Below are positions 12,401-23,670 of a DNA stretch of 59,493 bases, in pieces. The notes beneath the pieces were generated by a model that was not told the DNA's origin, did no database searches, and saw nothing but the letters and a program-made list of their open reading frames with translations. Source of the DNA: Nemertoderma westbladi (lineage: Eukaryota > Xenacoelomorpha > Nemertodermatida > Nemertodermatidae); assembly GCA_032718475.1 (NCBI GenBank), contig JAUCBJ010003235.1, positions 1-59,493 on the forward strand. The letters are read 5' to 3'. How positions within the stretch are numbered: the stretch's first letter is position 1; each line of letters opens with the position of its first letter. The translations under genes were made by a program, and so were the position numbers.

Positions 12401-15400
12401 TAGAAACCTGGGAACTACCAATAGAAACCTGGGAACTACCAATGGGAACCTGGGAACTACCTATGGGAACTACAAATAGAAACCCGGGAACTACCAATGG
12501 GAACATGGGAACTACCAATGGGAACATGGGAACTACCAATGGGAACATGGGAACTACCAATATAAACCTGGGAACTACCAATAGAAACCTGGGAACTACC
12601 AATAGAAACCTGGGAACTACCAATAGAAACCTGGTAACTACCAATAGAAACCTGGGAACTACCAATAGAAACCTGGGAACTACCAATGGGAACATGGGAA
12701 CTACCAATATAAACCTGGGAACTACTAATAGAAACCTGGAAACTACCAATGGGAACCTGGGAACTACCAATAGAAACCTGGGAACTACCAATAGAAACCT
12801 GGGAACTACCAATAGAAACCTGGGAACTACCAATGGGAACATGGGAACTACCAATATAAACCTGGGAACTACCAATAGAAACCTGGGAACTACCAATAGA
12901 AACCTGGGAACTACCAATAGAAACCTGGGAACTACCAATAGAAACCTGGGAACTACCAATAGAAACCTGGGAACTACCTATGGGAACTACCAATAGAAAC
13001 CTGGGAACTACCTATGGGAACCTGGGAACTACCAATGGGAACCTGGGAATTACCTATGGGAACCTGGGAACTACCAATAGAAACCTGGGAACTACCAATA
13101 GAAACCTGGGAACTACCAATGGGAACCTGGGAACTACCTATGGGAACTACCAATAGAAACCTGGGAACTACTTATGGGAACCTGGGAACTACCAATGGGA
13201 ACCTGGGAATTACCTATGGGAACATGGGAACTACCAATATAAACCTGGGAACTACTAATAGATACCTGGAAACTACCAATGGGAACCTGGGAACTACCAA
13301 TAGAAACCTGGGAACTACCAATAGAAACCTGGGAACTACCAATAGAAACCTGGGAACTACCAATGGGAACCTGGGAACTACCAATAGAAACCTGGGAACT
13401 ACAAATAGAAACCCGGGAACTACCAATGGGAACATGGGAACTACCAATGGGAACATGGGAACTACCAATGGGAACATGGGAACTACCAATATAAACCTGG
13501 GAACTACCAATAGAAACCTGGGAACTACCAATAGAAACCTGGGAACTACCAATAGAAACCTGGGAACTACCAATAGAAACCTGGGAACTACCAATGGGAA
13601 CATGGGAACTACCAATATAAACCTGGGAACTACTAATAGAAACCTGGAAACTACCAATGGGAACCTGGGAACTACCAATGGGAACATGGGAACTACCAAT
13701 ATAAACCTGGGAACTACTAATAGAAACCTGGAAACTACCAATGGGAACCTGGGAACTACCAATAGAAACCTGGGAACTACCAATAGAAACCTGGGAACTA
13801 CCAATGGGAACATGGGAACTACCAATATAAACCTGGGAACTACTAATAGAAACCTGGAAACTACCAATGGGAACCTGGGAACTACCAATAGAAACCTGGG
13901 AACTACCAATAGAACCTGGGAACTACCAATGGGAACCTGTGAACTGCGCAGTGGGAACTCACTTGCTTTATTGTTGACATTATCTAATATGAAAATTTCT
14001 TCCTATTAATTTCTGTTTGACCACTTTATATTTTGATTGCATTTTTTGTCTTTCAGTTTATCTCATTGAAGTATAAAAAGTTATCCGGAATAACTTATGT
14101 GACAGTCTAACTTTTCCAACATCACAAATTCTTAACTAACTAATATTTATTGAAAAATCCGCCTTTTCTCACTAATTATAAAATTTAAATTTAAAAATAT
14201 AATTTAACAACGAGTGAAATAATCTAAATTTTTTAACTATTTTTAAAAAATTAGTAAAACATGACATCGTTCACTGATTTTTTCGTATTGTCAGATTCTC
14301 TATTTGGGTAACCTGATATTTTCTTAGAACGAAATATTCTATGTAAAAACGTATCGGAAAGCACTCATTTCTACTCAAACGAATTTTTAGCGTAATGCAG
14401 ATATTTTGTCTGAGTTGCTGAGTTTTACACGAGTTGGCAAGCTTCTAAATTGCCAACGAGAATTTCGCTAAATAGTCTCTATGTCTGTATGTCTGTATGT
14501 CCCTTTTTGTATTTATCACCAACTGGGCTGCGAGCTTTTGCGAAGCTATGACGTTTGATCTGTAATAGTTATCAGCTATTGATATCATGACCTTTCTGAT
14601 TTTTCACTCTATTGATCTTTAATAATATATAAATAAATATGCCTTGTAATTGTTGTTTGCCTTAAACTATGAGGAACATGACTATTATAATTTGTGTCTA
14701 TGTTTTCCTCAGATTTAAAAATTGTAATATTATGATTTGGAATCAGGTAACTTTATACAAGTTTGGTTCTGGTAATAATACCAGTTTGGTTCTGGTAATA
14801 ATACCAGTTTGGTTCTGGTAATAATACCAGTTTGGTTCTGGTAATATTACTAGTTTGGTTCTGGTAATATTACCAGTTTGGTTCTGGTAATAATACCAGT
14901 TTGGTTCTGGTAATATTACTAGTTTGGTTCTGGTAATATTACCAGTTTGGTTCTGGTAATAATTCCAGTTTGGTTCTGGTAATATTACCAGTTTGGTTCT
15001 GGTAATATTACTAATTTGGTTCTGGTAATATTACCAGTTTGGTTCTGGTAATAATTCCAGTTTGGTTCTGGTAATATTACCAGTTTGGTTCTGGTAATAA
15101 TTCCAGTTTGGTTCTGGTAATATTACCAGTTTGGTTCTGGTAATAATACCAGTTTGGTTCTGGTAATATTACTAGTTTGGTTCTGGTAATATTACCAGTT
15201 TGGTTCTGGTAATAATTCCAGTTTGGTTCTGGTAATATTACCAGTTTGGTTCTGGTAATATTACTAATTTGGTTCTGGTAATAATAATAATAATTCTGGC
15301 TGTAAGAGTACTTTGATACTGGTAAGTGGTAATACCAATTTTATTTATTCTACAGAACCGTTAGCCCTCAGAAATTGGTGTTACAATTTCTGCAGCTGAA

Positions 15401-15470
15401 ACAAGAGGACCAATTGAAGATGTACAACCGAATTCGTGATTATCTAATGAATGAAGGCTTGTTGTCGTAG
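6460..15470 (+). CDS. CDS2: Phosphatidate cytidylyltransferase (CDP-diacylglycerol synthase, CDS1/2 homologue), last three coding exons
   Basis: Exons 6460-6594 (phase 0 at both ends), 6928-7031 and 15356-15470 have AG/GT borders and join in one frame, ending at TAG 15468-15470. The product contains [20 protein letters not shown], then [20 protein letters not shown], then a tail ending [16 protein letters not shown]. The first two blocks are near-identical to animal CDS1/CDS2, including the CTP-transferase signature region around GHGG-MDR-D. The family makes CDP-diacylglycerol from CTP and phosphatidic acid in the ER membrane for phosphatidylinositol synthesis. Earlier exons (most membrane helices) were not found between 4467 and 6459, so they probably lie left of the window; if so, the Polinton-like element sits in an intron of this gene. 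The last intron (7032-15355) is 8324 bp and packed with repeats. Assignment to CDS1 or CDS2 is not possible here. Confidence 0.93.
7028..7132 (+). promoter_or_regulatory. Triplicated 5' splice-site-like sequence after CDS exon 2
   Basis: The exon-intron junction sequence CGGTAGGTGGCGCT recurs at 7074-7087 and, degenerate, at 7120-7131, within units of about 46 bp that share CATTATTTA. The first copy is the donor giving the conserved reading frame; use of the second would add 44 nt and shift the frame. The copies look like decoy donors made by local duplication. Confidence 0.6.
7557..7737 (-). mobile_element. Poly(C)-bearing MITE, copy related to 17013-17199 (inverted)
   Basis: The segment with TATAGTGTCGTTATTCA, AGGTACCTG, a ~23-nt C run (7603-7625) and TTGCATGAAATTTGAAACAG is the reverse complement of the MITE at 17013-17199 with moderate divergence. 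The terminal repeat next to 7557 is degraded and the other end abuts the LINE at ~7738. Confidence 0.75.
7738..9190 (+). pseudogene. Defective RTE-like LINE reverse transcriptase, copy 1
   Basis: Similar almost base for base to the LINE at 54661-55990 from 8070 onward, and it carries about 330 bp more of the upstream RT region (motifs [12 protein letters not shown] and [10 protein letters not shown], then [20 protein letters not shown]). The catalytic box is FADD (near 8460). It is dead: about 117 bp are deleted after 8179, a TAA is created at 8201-8203, and small indels shift the frame near 8357 and 8789. The endonuclease half is absent. It ends at ~9190 before the 3' tail. It lies in the last intron of the CDS gene, in sense orientation. 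Confidence 0.92.
9191..9848 (+). other. Intronic AT-rich sequence without recognised feature
   Basis: Part of the last CDS-gene intron between the dead LINE and the 21-bp satellite. I see no conserved exon, RNA gene or repeat family shared with the rest of the window. Confidence 0.5.
9849..13957. repeat. 21-bp satellite (GGAACTACCAATAGAAACCT type), about 4.1 kb, with higher-order structure
   Basis: Roughly 195 tandem copies of a 21-bp unit (GGAACTACCAATAGAAACCT plus G). Variants (ATGGGAAC, ATATAAAC, CTAATAGATACC, CTATGGGAACTACC) recur in the same order in blocks of several hundred bp, e.g. the CTAATAGATACCTGGAAACT variant at ~10510, ~11397 and ~13256. This shows block duplication. Because 21 is divisible by 3 and the unit has few stops, several frames on both strands stay open as heptapeptide repeats ([28 protein letters not shown]). 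None has a conserved start, splice context or homology, so I do not annotate a gene. Confidence 0.97.
13958..14758 (+). other. Intronic AT-rich sequence with a repeat-family fragment
   Basis: No exon was recognised. Near 14475-14560 it holds TCTGTATGTCTGTATGTCCC followed by a GGGCTGCGAGCTTTTGCGAAG stretch (given here in two overlapping parts, 14523-14545). This resembles the GCTGCGCGAAGG family seen at 25.9-27.5, 35.2 and 49.9 kb. Confidence 0.4.
14759..15291. repeat. 23-bp satellite with an internal perfect palindrome
   Basis: About 23 copies of TTTGGTTCTGGTAATAATAC plus CAG. In many units the variant CTGGTAATATTACCAG is a perfect 16-bp palindrome. The array ends about 65 bp before the 3' splice site of the terminal CDS exon (15356), so it may touch the branch-point region. 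Confidence 0.96.
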
Positions 15471-16654
15471 TCCTTCATTGTGAATGATTCCACTATCTTA
15501 TTGCTACCAGAGTACTGTAATTATTGTTATTTTCAATGTGCTATTTGTTAATTGTAAAGTTTTCAATTAATCTAAAGGCTGTTTGTTATTTTACTCATAT
15601 TTGCGTCTGTAGTGTACCATTGGCATTAGCTCAACATTGGCATAACGACCCCCTATATAATATTGTGGTTTTATTAGTGCATTAAGTGTTGCATTTAGTG
15701 CTGCATGTGATGTTTTGATTAAATATTAACCTGTATATTAATTGTCCAGGATTACATCAAGTCAATACTAATATCCTATTATTCTTGAACTGTTTGTATT
15801 TTTCGGTAATCCTGTAATGTGGTACTTTATGTACATGATGTAAATAGTGTATGGATGCCATATTTTCCCAGTTTCAAACAGAACTCGGGGGGTGTTCAGT
15901 CTAAAGTTATGAGCAGAGTTGCACATTTACTATTAATATTGAAAATAATTTTTAAAATTTAATTGAATGGTAGAAGGAACCGATATATTTTTTTATATTA
16001 TTACATTATTGCATAATAGGCCTATATTATAAATATTCTATTTCGAAATTTAATTGACTGTCATTTTATTTAACCAAAAAGAAAGTCGTACTATAGCAAT
16101 ATGTATAAGATAATCACAATTAATAGTATAACCTTGTATTGCCATAATGAGCCAAACTATTTAGTTTTATTATTATTATTATTATACATTTATTTATTGA
16201 TTTCAATTTTCGTTTTAATTTCTCCGAGCTATTTATTACCGGGACTAAAGCGCGGGAGAGTGGGGAAATAATGCGATGGAAATAAGTAAAGGGTGAATAA
16301 TAATTCACAATGTGGGAACGTTTTGATGTACCTTTATCAATGTGTGAGTAACACCCTGCTTCTGGTAATTAGTCAATCATTGGAATCGTTCTTAATTCAG
16401 GTTTAAGTTTCATGCAAACTCATTAAAGTTGCACAAAATTGAAGGGGGTCAAGTTATTCTAGGCTATAGGATTGAATATAGGACATTGCGTAATTTATAT
16501 TCGAATTATGCTAATTTGGCCCATGTCGGAGCACTAATGTAAAAAAGAACAGGGTGTATTAACTGACGCCTTGTTATTGGAGCAGGGGGGAAATGTATGC
16601 TAACCCTATCTCAGTAAATTAATATCTCGTTATAAATTAAGGACGCGGAGCAGG
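15471..16654 (+). other. 3'UTR/downstream of the CDS gene; candidate poly(A) signal at 15718
   Basis: AT-rich sequence after the TAG. ATTAAA at 15718-15723 (about 250 nt after the stop) is a candidate polyadenylation signal. Near 16405-16448 a fragment resembles the internal part of the poly(G) MITE (CATGCAAACTCATTAAAG followed by a G run). Nothing else is recognised. Confidence 0.4.
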
Positions 16655-16740
16655 CAATTAAGGAAAAGGAGAAGGGTTACAATGGTATGTTATTCTAACC
16701 AAAATAATACTAAACGAAAGCCAATAGCACATTTTACCGC
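16655..16740 (+). mobile_element. Dispersed repeat with conserved core, copy 1 (TTATTCTAACCAAAACAATA family)
   Basis: Carries GGTTACAATGG-TATGTTATTCTAACC-AAAATAATACTAAACG-AAAGCCAATAG. The same ordered core recurs at 48731-48820, 52836-52930, 56513-56630 and 58786-58900, and in shortened form in the TIR element at 20415 and 45474. No coding capacity; type unresolved (MITE or SINE domain). Confidence 0.7.
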
Positions 16741-16995
16741 TTCATTTGAGCTCTTAATCAGCTGTTATTTGTTTTTAATCAGCTGTTATTTACGTTTAAT
16801 CAGCTGTTATTTGGCGATGAGATGAAACGGTACTCCGTAGCCAACGGTGTTATAGAATTAGCCTAGCTGTTATTTGCGCATAATCAGTTGTTATTTGCGT
16901 CTAATCTGCTGTTATTTGCGCTTAATCAGATGTTATTTGCGCATAATCAGTTGTTATTTGCGTAAAATCAGCTGTTATTTGAGCTTAATCTTCTG
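16740..16995 (+). repeat. Degenerate ~21-bp tandem repeat (TAATCAGCTGTTATTTGCGC type)
   Basis: About nine copies of AATCAGCTGTTATTTGCGCT-like units in two blocks (16755-16815 and 16866-16995), separated by unrelated sequence. The second block abuts the MITE at 17013. Confidence 0.85.
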
Positions 16996-17012
16996 TTTTC
17001 GATTTTACACTG

Positions 17013-17199
17013 TACACCATGTCCTGGAATATAGAAGCGAAAATAAAAATTCTGGCTCACCCAGCAAGGATGAGGGAGGTGAAACTGACTCTGTTTCAAA
17101 TTTCATGCAATCTCATTAAGATTTGTAGAAAAATTTAGGGGGGGGGGGGGGGGGGTGCAGGTACCTGAATAACGACACTATATTCCAGGACATGGTGTA
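17013..17199 (+). mobile_element. MITE with 21-bp terminal inverted repeats and an internal poly(G) tract
   Basis: The terminal repeats at 17013-17033 (TACACCATGTCCTGGAATAT plus A) and 17179-17199 are exact reverse complements, enclosing 145 bp with a ~19-nt G run (17138-17156) and no ORF. A diverged inverted copy is at 7557-7737; a further fragment with the same AAGATTTGTAAAAAT plus G-run arrangement is at 40284-40318. No clear target-site duplication. Confidence 0.85.
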
Positions 17200-18155
17200 T
17201 ATTATAAGTGTACAGGGATGAATTTTGATAGCTTCAAGAGCCCCCCACCCCCTATATGCGTTATTTGCCTACATAAATTAACCAATGGGCATGTAGGATA
17301 GACTGTCGATATGTTAAGTAACTGACCGTTTCGAACTATTTTTAATTTTTTGTTGTCGATTTGGCGAGTTTAATTTAATTTTTAGTTTGATTGTTACTAA
17401 TTACCTCGTGTTGTTAGTGGCTATAAATATATTGGTGCAATAGCCTTATATTAGATACCGTACAAATGTTCTGCTAAAGAGCATAATATATTCTCGTTTT
17501 TAATTTTATGGTAAATATTTTGTTTATATACAATTATTTAACGTTATCTACAGCAAGATTTATTATGATTGTTGCGTGAAGTTACCCCATTTATTATTGT
17601 TTTGAAAATAATAATGTTGAACATAATTTAATTATGAAAGTGGTGCGTGGTTGATTGTACGACCCATGATCCACCCATTGATTGGGCTCAACAACACTTT
17701 TGGATCATTCCACGAAAACATCAACACCTCAAAGATATATTTATAGAGGGAGTAACCCAAAACTAATTCGGAATTCATCAGAACCAAATATTTTTGATTC
17801 TACATTAGCTAATAATAAATTATGCGGATCACTTTCAATTCCATGCTTCCTTCCTTAGAAACAGGGATTTTACTTAGCAACAAGGGATCTATTAGTGGGA
17901 TTTTCCCCAAATTTGGTACAGACAATATTTAGTCCAGTGACTATCGATTGACTGAACTAACCGCTCTTCGAAATAGTTACCATTTAGTTTCCAGAGCAAC
18001 TGATTTTTTTCTAATCTTTTTTATTTTTAATACCAATTTTGCTGGTACAATACAGGGGAGCTTATTTACACAACTTATCTATACTAAACGGGTGGATGTA
18101 ACCTCGCCCATCGGATTTGTCGACCTCAAAAACCCTTATCCCCAAAATAATTATT
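17200..18155 (+). other. AT-rich intergenic sequence, nothing recognised
   Basis: No conserved exon, RNA gene or repeated family identified. The 74-aa plus ORF at 17948-18172 shows no homology I recognise and is probably chance. Confidence 0.4.
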
Positions 18156-18290
18156 TATTACATGGGAAATAAGTATAACATTTTTTTCATTATTCTCGAG
18201 GCATTTTATTTACCGAGCGTCAGCGAGGTTACTAAAGGGTTGAGAGAATATTGAAAAAAAAAATGTGCTACGTTTTTTTCCCATGTAATA
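18156..18290 (+). mobile_element. 135-bp MITE with ~45-bp inverted arms
   Basis: Begins TATTACATGGGAAA and ends TTTCCCATGTAATA. The arms (TTTTTTCATTATTCTC against GAGAATATTGAAAAAA) pair imperfectly, and the centre is TTATTTACCGAGCGTCAGCG. A partial second copy with the same centre is at 59184-59270. No coding capacity. Confidence 0.8.
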
Positions 18291-18574
18291 CGTGATTTTA
18301 TTTTTAAATAAGTACTTTAAATAAGTAAAGTGGCTCGCGCCGGGGAGAAAAAGACTACACAAAGGTTCAAGAAACTCCGTAAGCGTCGTTCTAGAAATAA
18401 GGATTGATTATTTAGAGTACTGTAGCCTAGGGCCTACATTAGACAGTACAGTACTAGGCCTCTTAGCCATATATTTATAGACTTCCGACTGGGTTTTTGT
18501 GGGGTCTTAAACCGTCTGATATTATCCAGACTCCCGCTATGGTGTAAAAGTGATTAGATTAGAAGGCTAAGGTG

Positions 18575-18780
18575 CCATTCATGAGCTTCCAATTAGGAAG
18601 CCCTGTTTCGATCCCTAGATGGGGCAGCAATGTTTGGGCACAGTGCTTTAATTGCTGCAGCCTAGCTTTTCCAACCCTGGCCTTCAACCTTAACTATTGG
18701 GAAACAGAGTAGACCTATAAGGGTTTACTGTGGAATATAAAACTATATCTCGTAGTAAAAACAATGCAAGGGAATTGAGA
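18575..18780 (+). mobile_element. tRNA-derived SINE, family A copy 1
   Basis: CTTCCAATTAGGAAGCCC then TGTTTCGATCCCTAG (polymerase III B-box-like), followed by GTGCTTTAATTGCTGCAGCC and a tail ending TTTACTGTGGAATATAA. The same order occurs at 25525-25760. Only a degraded A box is visible, so this is a SINE, not a functional tRNA gene. Confidence 0.65.
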
Positions 18781-20414
18781 AGGATGCATCTGTAAAATAC
18801 AATAAATTTAAAAATATATACTGTAACAATAAATGTTGCTAGAAGTCCTTGCTAAATACTTGTTACTAGGCCTAAGTATTTCCACTTCGAAAATTATTTA
18901 AAAATACGTAAAACATTATTATTGGTCAGGTGTGTTGACATGGCGAACTAGTACCAATAAAATGTTCTAGAATATGACTGAGTAGGTAGGTACGTTAAAT
19001 AATTATTGACAAGCAAATCATATATTGACGATTTTATTAAGTAAAAGTTACTTTTAACCAACTGTATTCATCACAATCGCAAGGAATACTCGGACATTAA
19101 TGGAAAACACGGGTTATAAATGTTCATCCTAATATCTATATACAGAAATATATTCGTCTTCGCCCCAAAAGAATTGCTTCTTCTAATCCTGAGATTTGTG
19201 ATCCCCGTTGAGGTTTGTTTTAGGGTATGAAAATGATACAAAAGAAAATGAAAATAAGTAAAATATAAAGGAAATTAAAGAATATAAAGCAGTTATACAG
19301 TAGGACTAGCCGACTGCGCTAGCCTACTAATGGGATTCCGCGATGCCGCTAAGCCAAACCTTACATTGATAGACTATGCTGTCTGGCTGTAACAATAACT
19401 GGCTGTAACTCAGAACCAGTTCCGAATCCGAAAATGAAACAAAACCGAATCTCAATAGCAAAAGACCATTCCCAATCCAAAATCTCAATCCAAATACGAT
19501 ATACAGTAGAAACTGGCTTATTGTAAATATATTTTCTTGTGGATTGCATTGTATTTTCATTCAGCATCCAGTCCAGCTGGGACTTTAATTAATAAAAAGT
19601 ACACATACTGTATATATATATACATATATACATAAGATACATAACAACGGAATATAAAATTAAGAAGTAAAATGTGTGGTTAAAGTGTACAGTACCTATC
19701 TCATTCTAGATACTGTTTCTCAAACTGGGTACCTTTTCTCTTACCTCACTCTTACTAACTCAAACCTGTCTGGTTTACACAAACCCAACTCAAACTCCCG
19801 TAACCACCCACTGTGCACTGTGTAGCATTCATACAACAAGCTGTCTGTGTTTAATGGCCCACTCGTTTCTGTTATACTCTGCCTACGGGTACTTGATGGA
19901 CTCCTGCTGTTATAACATTTCCTTAACTTGATTTGTTTATGTGTAATTAACTCCGGTAGACAGCTAGAATTAACTTGCACACTCAGTGACTCATTTTATT
20001 TTTATATTTCAGAATAAAAATAAAAATATGCTAAATTATTAAACTGAAAATTTATTAATATTTTGTTACATTTATTAAGTATGTATGTCTCATAACATAA
20101 ACATATTAACGTTATTTTACTTTAAAATATAACCAATGCAATATAATAGTTTACATAAATAGTAATAATCACAATAGGCTAAATATATTTTACGCTAACT
20201 TTGATCAGTTTAATACATACAGTTACATACAATTACATAAAGTTAATTAACTAAGGGTGGGACCTCCATTGTTTGCAAGGACCATCGGAATGACATTCTT
20301 GATGTGGTGGATGTATTTCTGGCATTTCAACACCGTAAGTCTCTGGCTCCAGAATTGGCGAATTCCATCAACGAGTTGCTGTCGATTTTGGGGTCGGGAC
20401 TTATTTTGTACCCC
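18781..20414 (+). other. AT-rich intergenic sequence, nothing firmly recognised
   Basis: The overlapping minus ORFs at 19327-19567 and 19741-19980 have no recognisable domain. At 20290-20410 a short plus frame (ILDVVDVFLAFQHRKSLAPE) looks mildly protein-like but is cut by the MITE at 20415; I cannot identify it. Confidence 0.35.
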
Positions 20415-20628
20415 CATGTGAAAAATACCAGGTTTTCACCAAAAACACAGGTTACAGAAGGGCCGAATCTAACCAAAACAATAAACGAATTAGTATATGT
20501 ACAGGTTATAAGACAGAAATACGCGCTATAAAACACTTAATAAAGATTAAGATTAATATAAAAAATCTTCATATATAAAATTCCAATAAAAAGTCGACCG
20601 AAAAGTGAAGTCCTGGTATTCTTCACAT
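20415..20628 (+). mobile_element. ~214-bp TIR element (MITE), copy 1
   Basis: Begins CATGTGAAAAATACCAGG and ends CCTGGTATTCTTCACAT-like, i.e. inverted termini. About 90% similar by eye over its length to 45474-45682. The interior contains GGTTACAGAAGGG and CTAACCAAAACAATAAACGA, the core shared with the dispersed family at 16655 and elsewhere. Non-coding. Confidence 0.85.
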
Positions 20629-21423
20629 AGGCGATATTTTAAACTGATATGTCTTTTAAGGCACCAATTGACATCAAACAGACAACAGAGCACAAATTTC
20701 CCCCAACAATATTCCCCGAATTAAAACTTTCTCTACAAACAAACCGAGCCAGTGTGGTTTAGTTAACAACATACATTTAGTAAAGCCCACAAAGGAACTG
20801 CGTGATTGACATGTCTTTTATGAGACACACCGCAAGCCGGCCTGCCCAGCTTATGTAATTCAACCCATTAACTCAAGAGCCCAAGCAGCAGACAGAGGCC
20901 CCTTCCCCATGTGGTGTCTCACTGAACCAGAGTAATTATCCATCCCGTCCCAGGTACAGACAGTAATGCTGAGAATGGCACAGTTGGAAGTCAACCTAAC
21001 TCAAACCATGGCGCCAGACTCTAGTTTGAGTTAGATTGAGCTGGCTGCATCTTTCTGATTTCTCAACTCTTACCCCAGTCTTACCTACTGAAATTCTCCG
21101 TTGACTATCATTAGTAAAAGGTTTGAGAAATGATACCCAGTTTGAGAAATAATATTCAGAATGAGATAGGGACTGTATGCTTAATAAATGTGCAGTTCAC
21201 GCACTAATGGTTAAAAGAAAATAAAAAAACATGAAGGGGATCAGTTCCCTGAAAATGGTTAGAGTCTAGGTGCTTTTGTCCGGTGTAGCGGTGATATGCC
21301 GAGTGAGGGGCCGTCAAGGGTCGGGCACAACTGAACTGCTGCAGACTATTAATACAGTAGATGGGGGTCTATGAGAGTGCGTAATAATCCCTGATCCTTT
21401 GAAACCTGACCACGAATGGTAAA
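20629..21423 (+). other. Intergenic sequence, nothing recognised
   Basis: Moderate GC, no coherent ORF and no repeat family shared within the window. Confidence 0.4.
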
Positions 21424-22740
21424 TTATGTGAGTCTAGACAGTCGCGGACGAAATCCGCCCTGATTTTGTCCCTCATTCCCGGTCGGCCTATCTGGACCTA
21501 TTTGTTTCAGTAAACGGGTGTCGTAGTTAAATGTGAGTATGGAGGTGAGTCGAGTAAGCGAGTGGTGAGTGACCCCATTACAACAGCCACTTCCAATTCC
21601 CCGGTATGGGCATTTATGATCCTTATCCAGGATAATGGAGAGTCTAAATCCGAGCTGCAGGGTGATGCTTGGGCAATTCAGCATCTGGAGCATCGTTCCT
21701 ATGCAGCTTTGGATGGCAACTGTGGTTATTGGGTTACAGCCAGATATCTGGTAGAGAGTCGAGTTGTTGACGTCGCGACCGCAATGTGCCAACCCACGGA
21801 GAACTTTCCTATAGAACCTGTTGAGTCGCTCTGGTCCTTTCCGTTGAGCGCACCGATGTTGAACTTTAGTTGGTAGTTGATTACCGAGACGGCCATAGCG
21901 GACCACAGGGTGAATACCACGTTGATCTTGAGCCAGCGTGTTGTCCAGCCGTTGCTGTGGAAAGTGTTGGAGAGCGCCGATATGAGCTGTATTGCTTCAC
22001 TAAGGATGTCATTGGAGGAGATCAGGTCAGATAGCTTGTAGCCGAGGAACACCAGGTTGCTACTTCTCTTTATGAGATTCCCACATAAGTGTAGGAGGCA
22101 GGGCTTATGATTGGATCCCCGTTGGTTGTTGTCTACCATTATCCATTTAGTTTTGCTGGCTTCGAAGTGAAGGTGTACCTCGGCAGCTTTCAGGGACAAT
22201 ATCGATGCCATTGATTCTATTGCCTGGGGAGAGGTAGCTAATAAAAGGAAATCGTCCGCGTACGGCTGAGCCCAGCCAGACAGAGCCGATTTGACATCCG
22301 AGGCCTGTTAGTCGCAGTCCAGTGATTATATCCTTAGTGTAAAAGTTGAAGATACTAGGCGAGAGCAGTGAGCCCTGCTTTAATCCTTTCAGAGTTGGGG
22401 TGATGGGAACTGCTCGATGTGCTCTGAGAACTTCAGAAATATCCGGCTGCATGAGTAGCACGTCCAAATACAGTACCGGTAGTAGAGACAATGTGGGGAT
22501 TAATTTCTGCATCAAGCAGCTTCCGGGCTAGGACCACAAAGTCCACATTTGGGAATGCGGATTCAATGTGAAACTGGCAGACGTACAGTAGATCGGAGAG
22601 CCCTTGAGTTGGTAGTGCTGCAGACATTCTAGGACGGTGGCCACTACGGCATCGGTTACGTAGTTCTATCACGCTATAAAGCTGTTTTATAATCAAAACA
22701 AAAACATTCAGCGTCGTATAAAGCAGTATCATCCGTGGTA
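21424..22740 (-). pseudogene. Decayed non-LTR retrotransposon reverse transcriptase (second lineage)
   Basis: Successive minus-strand frames read, from 22740 down: RKLLDAEINPHIVSTTGTVFG, then LKGLKQGSLLSPSIFNFYTK (RT motif with QGSLLSP), then the catalytic box YADDFLLLA (YADD at 22251-22262), then EASKTKWIMVDN, then a C-terminal LNRFYRKVLRGL region. At least two frameshifts separate these blocks and no endonuclease is seen. The order and motifs are those of a non-LTR RT, distinct from the RTE-like LINE copies at 7.7 and 54.7 kb. Confidence 0.8.
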
Positions 22741-23670
22741 TATAAAGTTATTCATAATATTCGTGGCGGTCGCGCTCGTGTATTAGTAGGTGGGAAAATA
22801 TCCCCATTAGGGGTTATGATTGGTAGATAGGCCAGTCCGTAGTCCTACTGTATTGCATACTGTATAGTTACTGTAAATCTATAACCAACCAATCAATTTT
22901 GGAGCTGCAGCAGTATTGTTGATGATGACTAATTCTTCTAATACTGTTAATCATTGATTGTCAAAGCCGCCTAGGCCTAACCAGAACATAGATAATTCTT
23001 GGCACCCACCTGCCACCTGGACCTACACATGCAGACATGATATTGGAATTGGACATTGGATGTGTCTCGTGCGACACTTGTCACATTGCATCTACAGTCT
23101 GACAGTACCGCATTTCCGCAGCACTCAGCTGATTACAGAATTGCGGTACATGTCTCTGTCTATCACACTACACAGCTACATGCAGAGTAAAAATAACACT
23201 GTAACACAAACACGCAATCAGGCAATACATACAGCAATACTCTGACTCTGACTGTCTGATACTGTAATAATATTTAATTGATTAGGCCTACCTACCTCTG
23301 TACCTACCTGCTATTACCTGATTACTGTATTACTTTAGTTATTGTACAGTCTGACAGTTGTAGTTCAACATCAGAGCATACTAGGCTGCTAGGTGCTAGG
23401 TGCTAGGCCCCTACAATCTGACAATACTAGGCCTAGCAGCCTAGGCCTAGTGCTAGGTGCTAGGCCCCTACAATCTGACAATACTAGGCCTAGCAGCCTA
23501 GGCCTACCGCGCTACTGCGCTAACGGTATTAATTATTTTATTATTAATATAATTATTATTCTGTTATTCATGGCAGTGTCAGAGTGTTAGATTGTGGTGA
23601 TATCGCTGTATACTGGTATGGTGAGATAGTATTATTACAGTATTATTATTATTATATTACCGTACCGGTA
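22741..23670 (+). other. Intergenic sequence with a tandem duplication at 23387-23508
   Basis: A ~60-bp segment (TGCTAGGCCCCTACAATCTG and the following TAGGCCTAG-rich stretch) is present twice in tandem. Otherwise nothing recognised; TAGGCCTA palindromes are frequent. Confidence 0.6.

Noticed and set aside
9966-13909. Long ORFs of [21 protein letters not shown] and SSQVSIG repeats on both strands
   Set aside because: All are readings of one 21-bp satellite; open in several frames at once, with no start context, conserved domain or splice structure.
18312-18407. Possible terminal exon encoding ARAGEKKTTQRFKKLRKRRS and a stop
   Set aside because: Looks like the basic C-terminus of a nucleolar protein, but I cannot identify it, no convincing acceptor or upstream exon is seen, and it adjoins a MITE.
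20290-20414. Short frame ILDVVDVFLAFQHRKSLAPE with GTAAGT inside
   Set aside because: Protein-like in composition but unidentified, very short and truncated by a MITE; insufficient for a gene call.
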